The position numbers and the translations under genes were made by a program. 64,000 bases of DNA from Haloquadratum sp. (GTDB lineage Archaea > Halobacteriota > Halobacteria > Halobacteriales > Haloferacaceae): contig JAQCNF010000108.1 in the NCBI GenBank assembly GCA_028275165.1, positions 1 through 64,000 on the forward strand, read 5' to 3'. Within the stretch, counting starts at the first letter, position 1. Each line of letters begins with the position of its first letter. This document shows, piece after piece, positions 26,396 to 35,968 of this stretch. The notes beneath the pieces were generated by a model. The model did no database searches and had not been told where the DNA came from. It saw only the letters and a program-made list of their open reading frames with translations.

Positions 26396-26457
26396 TGTTA
26401 TTTGAATCTATGAAATGTGGCTTTTTGATTGTATTGATACATCCGGGTCACCGAAGT

Positions 26458-27615
26458 TCAGTTCACGAAGTCGATATCATCGCTGGCCTCACCTGTCGGT
26501 TGCGGCGACGAGGTGTCGGTTTCGTTGCTGGCGTCGTTGGTTCCATATATCTGTGGTGACTTCACGCCAGTAACCACGATCATTGTTCGCATTGTCCCAT
26601 CCAGCGTTTCATCGACGGATGTTCCCCAGATAATTCGTGCATCAGGGTCGATTCGTTCATATATTTCTTCGACGACACCCTCGGCCTCTTCGATACTCAT
26701 GTCGGAACCACCGGTGACGTTGACCAACGCTGAGTTGGCACCAGAGATATCAACATCTAACAGCGGTGATCGGAGCGCACTCCGGACCGAATCTGTGGAT
26801 TTTGACTGTGAATCTGATTCACCAAGGCCAATCATGGCGACTCCTCCGCGCTCCATGACTGTCTTCACATCCGCAAAGTCCAAGTTGACGAGTCCTGGCT
26901 TTGTAATGAGCTCAGTGATTCCCTTCACTGAGCGCATCAGCACTTCATCAGACACTTTGAATGCTTGTTTGACCGGTAACTTCCCAACTGATTCAAGCAA
27001 GCGGTCATTCGGCACGACAATTACTGTATCTGCAACGTCGCGTAGTCGCTCAAGACCTGCTTCAGCATTTGTCCGTCGAACTTCCCCCTCAGCGGTAAAT
27101 GGTGTGGTGACGATTGCGATAGTCAGTGCGCCTGCATCCCGAGATGCTTGTGCGACGACTGGTGCCGAGCCAGTTCCTGTCCCACCGCCGAGACCTGCGG
27201 TCACGAACACCATGTCTGACCCATCAATCGCCCCTGCCAGCTCCTCTTTTGATTCGACTGCTGCTTCCTCACCAATTTGTGGGAGTGAGCCAGCACCGCG
27301 CCCCTTTGTCTTTTGCTCACCCATCAGAATTTTTGTATCAGACTCGATCTCGACGAGATGTTGTACATCGGTGTTTGCTGCGACGAGCTGTGCGCCTTGA
27401 ATTCCCTCTTCATACATTCGATCGACTGTATTACCACCCGCTCCGCCACACCCAACGACGGTAATATCTGTCTGTAAATCCTTCAGCACTTCTTGGAGTT
27501 CATCATCGGTCATCGCTCCTGTCGGTGATGTTCCCGCATCATCAGACGTGCCTTCCGGAGATGGTGTCTCCGCCTCTTCTGCTTCATCGATTGCATCGCC
27601 CACGATAGAATCCAT
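26458..27615 (-). CDS. ftsZ1: Cell division protein FtsZ1
   Basis: A 385-residue tubulin-like GTPase. The start is [14 protein letters not shown], the usual haloarchaeal FtsZ1 N-terminus, rather than the codon 24 bases upstream. [16 protein letters not shown] begins the GTPase domain. The tubulin signature [16 protein letters not shown] binds the phosphates, and the T7 loop ([16 protein letters not shown]) supplies catalytic Asp residues. The C-terminal tail is acidic and disordered. FtsZ1 scaffolds the division ring in Halobacteria, recruiting other ring proteins. It heads the leftward run with secE and spt5. Confidence 0.95.
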   Translation of the reverse strand: MDSIVGDAIDEAEEAETPSPEGTSDDAGTSPTGAMTDDELQEVLKDLQTDITVVGCGGAGGNTVDRMYEEGIQGAQLVAANTDVQHLVEIESDTKILMGEQKTKGRGAGSLPQIGEEAAVESKEELAGAIDGSDMVFVTAGLGGGTGTGSAPVVAQASRDAGALTIAIVTTPFTAEGEVRRTNAEAGLERLRDVADTVIVVPNDRLLESVGKLPVKQAFKVSDEVLMRSVKGITELITKPGLVNLDFADVKTVMERGGVAMIGLGESDSQSKSTDSVRSALRSPLLDVDISGANSALVNVTGGSDMSIEEAEGVVEEIYERIDPDARIIWGTSVDETLDGTMRTMIVVTGVKSPQIYGTNDASNETDTSSPQPTGEASDDIDFVN

Positions 27616-27727
27616 TGTCTGTGGGACCGTACCGAACACAGCTTAATTATCTTTCCCCTTATCAGAGGGTCTGACACGCGTCAGACGCCCTAAATTGGTT
27701 TAATTGGAAAACAGCGAAGAGACACGC

Positions 27728-29095
27728 TCATGAGCCACTCTGCACGTGAAAGCTCACGGTTTCGCTTCGGTGAACAACTGCTGGATCAATCTGTGTCCCA
27801 TCAATCTCGACAGACTCACCAGCTGCCAGCTTCCCGAAGGCTGGGCCCTCAGGAACGCCAACAGTACTAGCTGCGTCTGGATCGAATACGTCCCGCGTGG
27901 CTGTGATTATTTCACCGTCAGATTCGACTGTCTCGTATTTGTGTCTGAGAATATCAATAAACTCACTGCGTATGCTATTGACCGCCGTTGCTGACTCGAC
28001 TGCGATTGCACGTGCCGGGACAGATCCCCCCTGTTCGGTCGTGAATGCTAGCGTGTTGGCATTGATTGCCCCACGTGCAGTCTCGCGGTCGATTCCGACC
28101 ACCTCATCTAATAGCTCTTTGGACAGTGTTTCGATTTCGAGTTCTGGTGAGATGTCTGTCTCGGGACGTGCTGGCGGCCACGAATCGATCCGCTCGCCAA
28201 GTCGCAACCCATCTGAGATCGGACAGAGCTGTGCTTCGAGTGCCTCGATTACAGAGAGATCGACACCTGTGCTGGCGGTGAGCCAGCGCTCACCAACCAC
28301 GCGAATACTCATATCTTCGAGTGTCCGCTTGAGTGTTGGGTGTGTACCCGTAACCAATGCATAGTTAGCGTCCGAACATTTGATTGCCCGACCGAGCACG
28401 TCTTGATTTGCTCGTGGATTACCCAACGCATCGAGGCACCAATCTGCACCGATATGACCAACTGCCCAGTCGGTTCGAGTGAGAATACGCTCGAAGCGCG
28501 GTGCATAGTGGCCCCCACCGAAACCAATGAGCTGTCGCTCGCGCATCGGTGGTGTTGAGCTCAGCTTGAGCACTGCTGTTGCGACCGCAGACGCACCATT
28601 GGTATCTGTCCACTCTGCTTCGCTACTTCCGAGTTCGACAAAGAGTGACGGCACATCGATGCGCGTTGGACCGTGATGTGTACATTCAATGCCAACATCA
28701 TACTCCTCTGGAGCAGCGTCTTGGAGCGTCTTGAACACAACTCGCTGAACATTTGGGCAGGCAGGCGCAAATGAGCGTGGGTCACCGCCATAGTCAGCGT
28801 TCCCGAAATTTCCTGTAAAATGCGCCGTCAGTAATGGACCGGTTTCACCGGAGTGACGCGACAGAAAAATAATAAATTCGGGTGTGCTCGAAAACACTGT
28901 TGCGACATTCTCTAATCTGAGGTGGAGTGAGTCGAACTGTCGTAATTCAAATGAGTCGTGTCGGTAGACTCTCCCTCCGCCAGCGTCTGAGGGTCGAGTG
29001 TCGTCAATGATCGTCTCCCACTCTGTTTGTGCTCTGAGTGCTTCACCGATTGTAGTTGAGGCGATATCAGCGCGACTCTCAACGATTCCAATCAC
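27728..29095 (-). CDS. dtdA: D-aminoacyl-tRNA deacylase (DTD2/GEK1 type)
   Basis: A 455-residue archaeal D-aminoacyl-tRNA deacylase. Conserved parts are IVESRADIASTTIGEAL, FLSRHSGETGPLLTAHFTGN, CTHHGPTRIDVPSLFVELGS and GFGGGHYAPRFERILTRTDW, followed by HIGADWCLDALG. These are the His- and Gly-rich blocks of the zinc-dependent DTD2 family. It frees tRNA from mischarged D-amino acids. The C-terminal about 150 residues are a haloarchaeal extension not found in the compact 270-residue archaeal forms. Its start is divergent in function from, but on the same strand as, the exchanger upstream (51 bases apart). Confidence 0.93.
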   Translation of the reverse strand: MIGIVESRADIASTTIGEALRAQTEWETIIDDTRPSDAGGGRVYRHDSFELRQFDSLHLRLENVATVFSSTPEFIIFLSRHSGETGPLLTAHFTGNFGNADYGGDPRSFAPACPNVQRVVFKTLQDAAPEEYDVGIECTHHGPTRIDVPSLFVELGSSEAEWTDTNGASAVATAVLKLSSTPPMRERQLIGFGGGHYAPRFERILTRTDWAVGHIGADWCLDALGNPRANQDVLGRAIKCSDANYALVTGTHPTLKRTLEDMSIRVVGERWLTASTGVDLSVIEALEAQLCPISDGLRLGERIDSWPPARPETDISPELEIETLSKELLDEVVGIDRETARGAINANTLAFTTEQGGSVPARAIAVESATAVNSIRSEFIDILRHKYETVESDGEIITATRDVFDPDAASTVGVPEGPAFGKLAAGESVEIDGTQIDPAVVHRSETVSFHVQSGS

Positions 29096-29146
29096 GTAGC
29101 AGTATTCAAATGGGTGCCGTTTGAGCGCATCGACTGACAGTACGTC

Positions 29147-30466
29147 TCAGTCGGCTGCCTCATACTCAGGAACTGGATTGCCCGTGACCGTTGCAACCGT
29201 CCGCTGAGCAAGATGTTGAAACTCTGCAACTCGATGCACCAGCAACCATCCCCCGAGGATAATATAGACCACGGAGTATCCAAGCAGCAAGTAGATCGAG
29301 TACGTCTCTGCCAGTGCCTCTGTGTAGGTCTGGATGAGCACAAACTCAGCGGCAACTTGTGAGACGAAGAGGACCAATAGCAGGAGCGCTTCCCGCACGC
29401 TGATTTGGAAATTAACTAACACTGTCAGTGCAAACAAACTCTGTGCAGCAGTCAGCCAGATCTCCGCAGCCTGCTTGAAATCAAATGGAAGCACGCCATA
29501 GCTCCCCAACGAGAGGCTGTAGACAACTGAGAGCGTTCCTATCAGGAGAGTCCACTGATTAAGCTTTGAAGATATGAGCGCGTTAAACGCCGCAGTTGCA
29601 CGGGCTTTATTCACAAGATATGCCGTTACGATAAGCTCTGGACTCTCGGAAGCTAAGGGGGCTATCCACTGAATCATAAAGAACTCCGGGATCCCAAACT
29701 GGAGGCCAAGTTGTTCGAGTCCATGTGCAAACGGCTCAACTGCAGTGACAATGAGAAAAGCCGAGTAACCAAAGAGAGCAAACACGATAGGGATGCGAAC
29801 ATTGAACGCTCGCGCCTGAAAATATGCTGGGACACCTACTTGGCCTTCCTCGTCTTCGACATCGCCGCGAACGATAATTGCGATGTATATGCAGTACAGC
29901 CCGACAAGAACAATAGTGTCAATGATATCGATTCCCCCGCCGAGTGGAACGGCAAACGCGAATATGGTCGCAATAAACAGAAAGAGAATTTCGATGGAGA
30001 TTGAGGGGTCAAGTCGAACAGCATTGTCGAGTAATCTATCACGGTTTACCACCCCATCTGCATGCCGTGAACTGGTGAGTGCCTTATATATCGAGAATAA
30101 TGCGATCCCTGACCATCCAAGCCCGATCAGAATGCGGTTTGCCCCCGTCATATTCGCGACGGCAAGATTTGCTTTTGCGGGATCACCCGCCGCCTGCCAT
30201 GCATACAACGCGTCAACCGCGTACTCGGGTGCCACCGCAAGCACGGCCAAGACAGCTAACGCAAACGCCCGTGGGACATCTTTCTCGGCTGTCTCAGCTC
30301 CCCATGCAAGGAGAAATGAGGCACCCAACACAGCTAGTCCCGCAGTCATCACAGTTGGCAGTGGCGCCAGCGAGTGAGTGACTCCAATGGCCCATAGAAT
30401 GACCCACGGGAGTGTCAGCACAACACCACTACTTACCGCGGTAAGTGGATGACGAAGGCGTATCAT
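29147..30466 (-). CDS. Sodium:calcium/cation exchanger (CaCA-like)
   Basis: A 439-residue membrane protein with about eleven helices and two alpha-repeat-like regions of opposite orientation. The first is LAVAPEYAVDALYAWQAAGD with ANMTGANRILIGLGW; the second is IAPLASESPELIVTAYLVNK with ALISSKLNQWTLLIG. The Glu in APEY and SPEL would coordinate cations, as in NCX-type exchangers. A soluble insert near DVEDEEGQVGV separates the halves. It probably exports Ca or exchanges Na or H across the cell membrane. Ion specificity is not determinable here. Confidence 0.83.
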   Translation of the reverse strand: MIRLRHPLTAVSSGVVLTLPWVILWAIGVTHSLAPLPTVMTAGLAVLGASFLLAWGAETAEKDVPRAFALAVLAVLAVAPEYAVDALYAWQAAGDPAKANLAVANMTGANRILIGLGWSGIALFSIYKALTSSRHADGVVNRDRLLDNAVRLDPSISIEILFLFIATIFAFAVPLGGGIDIIDTIVLVGLYCIYIAIIVRGDVEDEEGQVGVPAYFQARAFNVRIPIVFALFGYSAFLIVTAVEPFAHGLEQLGLQFGIPEFFMIQWIAPLASESPELIVTAYLVNKARATAAFNALISSKLNQWTLLIGTLSVVYSLSLGSYGVLPFDFKQAAEIWLTAAQSLFALTVLVNFQISVREALLLLVLFVSQVAAEFVLIQTYTEALAETYSIYLLLGYSVVYIILGGWLLVHRVAEFQHLAQRTVATVTGNPVPEYEAAD

Positions 30467-30627
30467 AAGTTGATATTCGCTCGGTCAGTGTCCTATTTCT
30501 TCTGATTCACAGCGGATGGAAGCGACTCCTTTAGCGGCGGGAAGAAACCAATAACGCGGTGATAGTCCGCACGTTCTATGATTACCGAGCAGGGCAGGAC
30601 GAGAGAGTGACTTGTACATATCGCGCA

Positions 30628-30633
30628 TTTTAA
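30628..30633 (+). promoter_or_regulatory. TATA box of aroE
   Basis: TTTTAA lies 25-30 bases ahead of the ATG at 30658, fitting a leaderless transcript and favouring this ATG over the out-of-frame one at 30653. Confidence 0.5.
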
Positions 30634-30657
30634 TCTCTCGGCACTTTAGGCCATGGT

Positions 30658-31455
30658 ATGGATGTATATGGTCTCATCGGCAATCCAGTAACCCACTCTC
30701 GTTCACCGCCGATGCACGAAGCAGCTTACGATGCCCGAGATATCACTGCTCGGTATGTTACCTTTGAACCATCCAAGGATGCCGTAGAGGCTGCCATTGA
30801 CGGAGCCGCTGCCCTCGATATTAAGGGACTGAATGTCACAATTCCATTCAAGCAAGCGGTGATGGAGTATATTGATCCTGACCCGCTCGCTGGACGAATC
30901 GGTGCAGTCAATACGATTGACTTTGAGACAGAACCCCCAACCGGATATAATACTGACATCGATGGTGTACAGCGTGCTTTTGATCATCACGACATTGAAC
31001 TGAATGGGACAGAGGCAGTTGTTATCGGGGCAGGCGGCGTCGCACGCGCGGCCGCATTTGCACTCTCCGACGCTGGAGCATCAATACATATCGCCAATCG
31101 AACTGAGCCGAAAGCAACACAACTGGCACAGGCCGTCCCTGGAGCTACTGCAGGCGGGTTACAAACTCGAGACCGAGTTGAGTCAGCTGATATACTGATC
31201 AATGCGACGAGCGTCGGGATGGAATCCACTGAGACGCCAGTCCCTCAGACGCATCTTCACCCTAATCTGGTCGTATTTGATGCTGTTTACACACCGGTAG
31301 AAACGACGCTCCTTCAGCAGGCAGAAGCTGCTGGTGCAACAACGATTGATGGTGCCTGGATGCTCTTGTTTCAAGGCGTAACCGCATTTGAGCATTGGAC
31401 TGGAGAGGCTGCTCCAGTCGAAGTAATGAACGCTGCTCTACGTGAGACGCTTTGA
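30658..31455 (+). CDS. aroE: Shikimate dehydrogenase
   Basis: A 265-residue AroE. The substrate site is formed by [18 protein letters not shown] near the N-terminus, [10 protein letters not shown] (catalytic Lys) and [12 protein letters not shown] (catalytic Asp). The NADP Rossmann loop is [20 protein letters not shown], followed by IANRTEPKA, where Arg favours NADP. It makes shikimate from 3-dehydroshikimate in aromatic amino acid synthesis. The gene after next is a class IV aminotransferase that could feed a chorismate-derived pathway. The HhH gene between has its own TATA box. Confidence 0.96.
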   Translation: MDVYGLIGNPVTHSRSPPMHEAAYDARDITARYVTFEPSKDAVEAAIDGAAALDIKGLNVTIPFKQAVMEYIDPDPLAGRIGAVNTIDFETEPPTGYNTDIDGVQRAFDHHDIELNGTEAVVIGAGGVARAAAFALSDAGASIHIANRTEPKATQLAQAVPGATAGGLQTRDRVESADILINATSVGMESTETPVPQTHLHPNLVVFDAVYTPVETTLLQQAEAAGATTIDGAWMLLFQGVTAFEHWTGEAAPVEVMNAALRETL

Positions 31456-31493
31456 GACCGTCTCAGAGGCTAAAACCCCCTTATCACTGTTGC

Positions 31494-31501
31494 TTTTAAA
31501 T
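31494..31501 (+). promoter_or_regulatory. TATA box of the HhH protein gene
   Basis: TTTTAAAT is 25-32 bases upstream of the ATG at 31526. It supports this start over the longer in-frame ORF beginning inside aroE at 31442. Confidence 0.5.
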
Positions 31502-31525
31502 AGAGGAATCGCATATACTGCGGTG

Positions 31526-31930
31526 ATGAGCATCTTGAGCAGTATCACTTCGTTTGTCAACTCAATCTTTGGCTCGACTGAGGCCAAGAGTGAACCAGAC
31601 GGCCCAGAGCCAAAGGTGACAACTGAGAAAGAGGGGGAGTTTGATCGATCAGAGACAGACACCGACTCCGAATCGGTAATCAAAGGGGTAGATGAGACCG
31701 ACTCATCCCTTTCGGAAGAACATCCAGATGACTCCATGGAGGGAACGACCGATTCTGTTGAGGCAATCACAGGAATTGGCCCTGCGTATGCGGACCGTCT
31801 CGCTGATGTTGGTGTCGAAACCACTGATGAACTGGCTGAATCCGATGCTGAATCGCTTGGCGAAGCTATCGACGTGTCGCCAAAACGCGTCACCGACTGG
31901 ATCGAACGCGCACAGCAGACTGAGTTGTAG
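31526..31930 (+). CDS. Helix-hairpin-helix domain protein
   Basis: A 134-residue acidic protein. Residues about 1-70 are a short amphipathic start (SILSSITSFVNSIFGS) and a long, disordered Glu/Asp/Ser-rich stretch. The C-terminal about 60 residues (SVEAITGIGPAYADRLADVG, then VETTDELAESDAESLGEAID) form a HhH pair like those in topoisomerase and PolX tails. It probably binds DNA or protein non-specifically. Its TAG overlaps the GTG of the aminotransferase by one base, so the two are translationally coupled. Confidence 0.8.
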   Translation: MSILSSITSFVNSIFGSTEAKSEPDGPEPKVTTEKEGEFDRSETDTDSESVIKGVDETDSSLSEEHPDDSMEGTTDSVEAITGIGPAYADRLADVGVETTDELAESDAESLGEAIDVSPKRVTDWIERAQQTEL

Positions 31931-32808
31931 TGGCTGATCCTGAACGAACCTATCACGTCAATGGTGAACTATGTCCTGCTTCCGAGGCAACTGTTAGCGT
32001 CCGTGATCGCGGATTCATGTATGGTGATGCGATTTTTGAGACGCTTCGTGCATATGGTGGCGATATTTTCCGATGGGATGAACACGCTGAGCGCCTTCAC
32101 AACTCAGCAGCACGTCTTGAGCTCGAACATGGTCTCAGCAGCGCGACGCTACGTGATCGTATTGATGAAACGCTCACAGCAAACTCGCTTGATGATGCGT
32201 ACGTCAAGTGCTCAATTACGCGAGGTGCTCAACCCGGGAAGTTAACCCCAGACCCCGTGACCGACCCGACCGTCGTCATCCAAGTTGCCTCCTTACCGCG
32301 CGGCGGCATCTCTGGCACTCAACCGTGGGAGGGTCCAGCGACGCTACAAACTGTCAAGACGCGACGAATCCCCGACACCGCGATTCCATCGAATGCAAAA
32401 ACGCATAATTATCTAAATGGAATCTTAGCCCGTCTAGAACTCCGCCCCACAGATGCTGATGAGGCGATCATGCGTGATCAGGAGGGAAATCTGGCCGAGG
32501 GATCGACAGGCAACCTGTTTTTTGTCCGAGACGACTCGCTGTGCACTCCGAGTCTCTCTGGACCCGTTCTTCCGGGGATCACCCGTTCGGTAGTGCTCGA
32601 ACTTGCCGCAGCAGAGGGTATTCCAACACAGGTTGATGCATTCGATATCGATGATCTACATCGCGCTTCTGAGGCGTTCGTGACCAACTCAACATGGGAA
32701 ATCCGACCGGTCGATACTGCCGACGGAATTGCGATTGGCTCAGGACCAGTGACAGCATTGCTGCGGAGACTCTTCTCTGAACTGGTTGAGGAGGAATGCT
32801 ATCGCTAG
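31930..32808 (+). CDS. Class IV aminotransferase (PabC / IlvE-like)
   Basis: A 292-residue fold-type IV PLP enzyme. The GTG start overlaps the preceding stop. VSVRDRGFMYGDAIFETLRA is the family N-terminal signature. TAIPSNAKTHNYLNGILARL carries the PLP Lys, EGSTGNLFFVRDDSL the conserved Glu, and LPGITRSVVLEL follows. Members include aminodeoxychorismate lyase, D-alanine and branched-chain aminotransferases; sequence alone does not separate them. Closeness to aroE hints at p-aminobenzoate or branched-chain synthesis. No pabA or pabB gene is present in the window. Confidence 0.9.
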   Translation: MADPERTYHVNGELCPASEATVSVRDRGFMYGDAIFETLRAYGGDIFRWDEHAERLHNSAARLELEHGLSSATLRDRIDETLTANSLDDAYVKCSITRGAQPGKLTPDPVTDPTVVIQVASLPRGGISGTQPWEGPATLQTVKTRRIPDTAIPSNAKTHNYLNGILARLELRPTDADEAIMRDQEGNLAEGSTGNLFFVRDDSLCTPSLSGPVLPGITRSVVLELAAAEGIPTQVDAFDIDDLHRASEAFVTNSTWEIRPVDTADGIAIGSGPVTALLRRLFSELVEEECYR

Positions 32809-33023
32809 ACCGGTATCAATCATTCAGCACATATCCATTGAATATCATGACTCTGCAAGGCGACAGAGCAGTTTCGGTGAGACTCCTGAATATCGCCTGG
32901 CCGCGGTCACATCGAAATTTGACATCTTTCCTTCCCTGCGAGCCCTCCAATCATGCTCACGGTCAACTCTCTCACTCCCAGTATCGTTCTACGAACTGAT
33001 CAGTTATTTGATATAAGCGTCAT

Positions 33024-33046
33024 GAACCGGTATGTTTGAACGGTTC
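33024..33046. promoter_or_regulatory. Inverted repeat GAACCG / CGGTTC, possible operator
   Basis: A perfect 6-base inverted repeat (33024-33029 and 33041-33046) with 11 bases between the arms lies 18 bases before the Rieske protein ATG at 33064. Its placement across the start region would suit a repressor site. No regulator is adjacent, so this is a candidate only. The rest of the 255-base gap shows no gene. Confidence 0.3.
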
Positions 33047-33063
33047 GATGCCGAATATAATCT

Positions 33064-33486
33064 ATGGATTTGGATTCGGATCGTCGAATTATAGAGGTGG
33101 CACGTCTCTCTGAGAGTGAAACAGCCGTGTTCACAGCGACAGCAGCGGGTGAGACAAGCGAGGGTGTCGTTATGCAACTTAGTGATGGTTCAGTTGTAGC
33201 ATATACGAACTTCTGTCCGCATTGGCAGGACATACGACTCGATCGAGGTGAGAGTGCTCTTGTCAGGGACTCACAGCTGGTCTGTCGCAAGCATGGGGCA
33301 ATGTTCGATACTGATGACGGTGTCTGCACGCACGGCCCATGTGAGGGGGCCGTGCTCGATACATTTGCGACAGCAGTTCACGATGGGAGTGTCTATCTAA
33401 CGAATGACAAATGGGATTCAGTCGAACGCGGTATTGAGGAATCACAAAGCCGTGACCTTTCGACTGATACTCGGATCGGATTCTAA
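33064..33486 (+). CDS. Rieske [2Fe-2S] ferredoxin-like protein
   Basis: A 140-residue soluble protein with the Rieske cluster motifs. The Cys-Pro-His pair is in TNFCPHWQDIRLDRGE (C-x-H), and the second pair is in LVCRKHGAMFDTDDG (C-x2-H). THGPCEGAVLDTF follows, with the typical Gly-Pro-Cys segment. The spacing fits nitrite-reductase small subunit and dioxygenase ferredoxin types. It would transfer electrons in the cytosol to an oxygenase or reductase that is not encoded nearby. The C-terminal about 30 residues are polar and probably disordered. Confidence 0.9.
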   Translation: MDLDSDRRIIEVARLSESETAVFTATAAGETSEGVVMQLSDGSVVAYTNFCPHWQDIRLDRGESALVRDSQLVCRKHGAMFDTDDGVCTHGPCEGAVLDTFATAVHDGSVYLTNDKWDSVERGIEESQSRDLSTDTRIGF

Positions 33487-33500
33487 GAGTAATGTGAGAG

Positions 33501-33575
33501 TAGCGGGAGGTAGATTTGAACTACCGATCTCCGGGTTATGAGCCCGGCGGAATCTCCTGGCTATCCCATCCCGCT
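33501..33575 (-). tRNA. Initiator tRNA-Met (CAT)
   Basis: On the minus strand AGCGGGA (5') pairs with TCCCGCT (3'), giving an A1-T72 pair typical of initiator tRNA. The anticodon CAT (plus-strand ATG 33538-33540) sits in a 7-base loop, with GGGCTCATAACCC holding the three G-C pairs of initiator stems. The T arm reads GGTAGTTCAAATCTACC. The discriminator is A, CCA is not encoded and no intron is seen. A TATA-like CTTAACA lies about 25-30 bases upstream. Confidence 0.95.
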
Positions 33576-33647
33576 ACATCAAGAATTGCCACGGATGACT
33601 GTTAAGAGTTGCGTTTTGACTACTTTTTTTCAATCCACCTGAACTTC

Positions 33648-34100
33648 TCATTCGCTCAGGATGCGCCATGTGAGCACACTCTCAGCGACATAATTGAGCA
33701 TCATTGAGGATGCAATCGCAATCGGAAGCGGAATAACTATCCACAGATCCAACCCGGCGACTGGAACGCTCACTGGGAGTGTACGCAGGAATCGAACGAG
33801 TAAAAATTGTACACCGACACCAACACTCCGAACGAGATTTGATCGTATAAACCGTTTTATCGACGCCATCCATCCCTGTTGACCCCAGTTGGCGAACGTC
33901 CAGCGCTCGTTCACAACAAACATCACAATAATTGCGACCTCTGCGCCGATAAGTTTGGCAAACTCGCTCAGTGTATCAAACACAAAAATCAGAGTGGTTG
34001 AGACACTCATATCGAAGAGAGCTCCCAGCGCACCGACAGATGCAAATTTGCCAAACCGGACACCAGATGCCAACTGAGTCAACGCCTGCCGGCCCATCAC
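33648..34100 (-). CDS. GtrA family membrane protein
   Basis: A 150-residue protein with four transmembrane helices. FGKFASVGALGALFDMSVST and the later VNERWTFANWG (the family's xxxRxWTF) are characteristic, and MLNYVAESVLTWR closes it. GtrA proteins are thought to flip or carry polyprenyl-linked sugars made by a partner glycosyltransferase. The start (GTG at 34100, or ATG at 34097) overlaps the GT2 stop as GTGA. The two genes are one unit. A role in surface polysaccharide or N-glycan assembly follows from that pairing. Confidence 0.9.
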   Translation of the reverse strand: MMGRQALTQLASGVRFGKFASVGALGALFDMSVSTTLIFVFDTLSEFAKLIGAEVAIIVMFVVNERWTFANWGQQGWMASIKRFIRSNLVRSVGVGVQFLLVRFLRTLPVSVPVAGLDLWIVIPLPIAIASSMMLNYVAESVLTWRILSE

Positions 34101-34945
34101 GGCACCTCAACACCGTCTGGTGTACCCCGACGGTCAATTACTTCCGTTGGCGTTAGCCGATCAACTAAGGCTGGTCGAGTCGGCCGGGTCATTGCCAATA
34201 ACCGGTCTAATCGCCGTTCGCGAATGATATTGGCTCGGTGATGTGCTGCCACTAAAGCTCGGGCGAGCCTCATTGATGTTCGTATCGGTGAGACGGTTGA
34301 GCCCGGTCGATCGTCCCAGTGCACTGGGACTTCCTGTATCGTATACTCAAAGGCTGCAGCCACTGCAATCACTTCGATATCCCATGCAAACCCAGCCTCA
34401 TATAGATATGGGCGAATCTGCTGCCATACCTCTGCGCTGAACGCTTTTGCCCCACACTGATAGTCGAACAACTCTGTGTCGAGTACTCGACGGACTGTCC
34501 ATGCAAAGATGTCTCCAAGATGCCGACGAGCGAATGTTTGGTGTGTAGCAACCGTTGCCTCTGGATGGCGCCGCGAGCCGGTTGCAATATGAGTCTCTCC
34601 CGTGCGAACCCGGTCGATGATATCGTTGACAGATGATGCTGGAGTGCTCCCGTCAGCATCTGCAAATGCGAGAACGTCGACCGCCTCACAGAGTGCTTCG
34701 AATCCTGCGGTAAGTGCTGCCCCTTTACCGCGGCGCTCGGAGACCGTAGCAACGGTCACACAGTCGGGGAGTAGCCCCTCCTCTAATGCCTCTATACACG
34801 ATTGACGAGTTATTGGGGTGGGGTCATCAAGCTCGATTCGGATGTGGTCTGGGTTTATCTCGGCAACGAGCGCTTCGACGTATGACTGTAATCGCTCGAG
34901 AGAAGGCCGAAACGCAGGTATGACAATCCCGAGAGACTCACTCAT
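34097..34945 (-). CDS. Family 2 glycosyltransferase (polyprenyl-phosphate sugar type)
   Basis: A 282-residue GT-A fold enzyme. GIVIPAFRPSLERL starts the nucleotide-sugar domain. RRGKGAALTAGFE and FADADGSTPASSV (DxD-type metal site) follow, and YQCGAKAFSAEVWQQI with FAWDIEVIA match dolichyl-phosphate glucose/mannose synthases. HWDDRPGSTVSPIRTS, the typical VPVxWxxxxGSxV end, fits too. It has no C-terminal membrane helices of its own. GtrA, encoded by the overlapping next gene, probably supplies the membrane part. Confidence 0.92.
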   Translation of the reverse strand: MSESLGIVIPAFRPSLERLQSYVEALVAEINPDHIRIELDDPTPITRQSCIEALEEGLLPDCVTVATVSERRGKGAALTAGFEALCEAVDVLAFADADGSTPASSVNDIIDRVRTGETHIATGSRRHPEATVATHQTFARRHLGDIFAWTVRRVLDTELFDYQCGAKAFSAEVWQQIRPYLYEAGFAWDIEVIAVAAAFEYTIQEVPVHWDDRPGSTVSPIRTSMRLARALVAAHHRANIIRERRLDRLLAMTRPTRPALVDRLTPTEVIDRRGTPDGVEVP

Positions 34946-35968
34946 CGACGGAAGTAGGCAATACGTTCGTAAAAAACCAATCGTAATGTATCGATATTTC
35001 TATCTTCCAGCGACTGATCGCGAGCAAGCGAAGCCTCGCAGCCTTAGCCGTGGGCCGAATATGCACTACTGAGACCGCGAACCACCAATCAATATCCTCC
35101 TCATTATCATGAGTAATTCTTCTCATACCGAGCGTCGACGGCGAGCGCCAGCACACCAGCTTCAAGAGAAACACCTAACTCGACACTACACAAGCGACGC
35201 GATGACTCTGTTCGTCACCGTCACCACTTGTGGCCTATCACAGCGTTTGGCCGTGCCCAGCTGAGGCGTCGCTCTCCCAGATTGAGTATCATCAGAACCC
35301 CTCATCGGACTTAGAAACACGACGAACACGACGCTTCAAACGGCCGCGATGCCAGCGTGGGCGGCAAACGGGGTCGCCAGGCCCTTCTCGTCAACGAAAG
35401 CGCCCGAACTGAAGACGTATCGTCCATGCGGTACGTACCTGGAAGTCGTGGACGTGGACGTTATCAATATACAGCGAGGGCTGACAGGTGCGTCAGCAAG
35501 CGTAACCGACGCGTTAAACTCTCGTTCAACAGGCCCCGTTCCCTCTGCCTCATACGTTGTGCGTGCAGCTTTCGTGGTTTCTATCGCGCTTCTGGAGGTC
35601 GCTGCCAGTGATGCCCAGAAGGTGACCGTCTGCCGGTGGGGCAGGCCGAGTGCCTCGGGGCTTGATCTTGAGGCAATTCACGCAGACGCGAGTCAAATCG
35701 ACTCTTACACACCGGTTGAATTCGCTAGTGACCAGGACATCAACGTGTGTCATTCGTATGAGCGTAATCATGTCTTCCCCCACGCAGGAATCAGCGACGC
35801 TGCCGGAGTGCAGAATCGACCGGTGCCCCGGAAGTCGGTGGCGAGGACACGGGAGATTGCCGAATCGGAGCCTCAGCGACGTCGATCTCCGCGGCACGGT
35901 CCTCTCTCCCAACGCATCTGTGAGTACATCGACGACCGTGGCTCAGACAAGCGAGTCTGCACGGCCGG
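34946..35968. other. 1-kb gene-free stretch, GC-rich from about 35250, with IS-like debris
   Basis: No frame here gives a recognisable protein. Open frames exist only because the sequence is GC-rich, and they look like antisense or chance reading. GCGAAGCCTCGCAGCCTTAG at 35028 resembles the imprint at 21306. A strong hairpin at 35651-35675 (TGCCTCGGGG...TGAGGCA) shares GAGTGCCTCGGGGC with 55218-55231. The composition differs sharply from the AT-richer genome and continues into the nucleoside hydrolase gene, which suggests acquired DNA with a decayed mobile element. Confidence 0.5.

Noticed and set aside
26513-27400. 295-residue frame on the plus strand
   Set aside because: It is antisense to ftsZ1 and rich in Ser, Thr and Pro, the usual shadow of an acidic gene.
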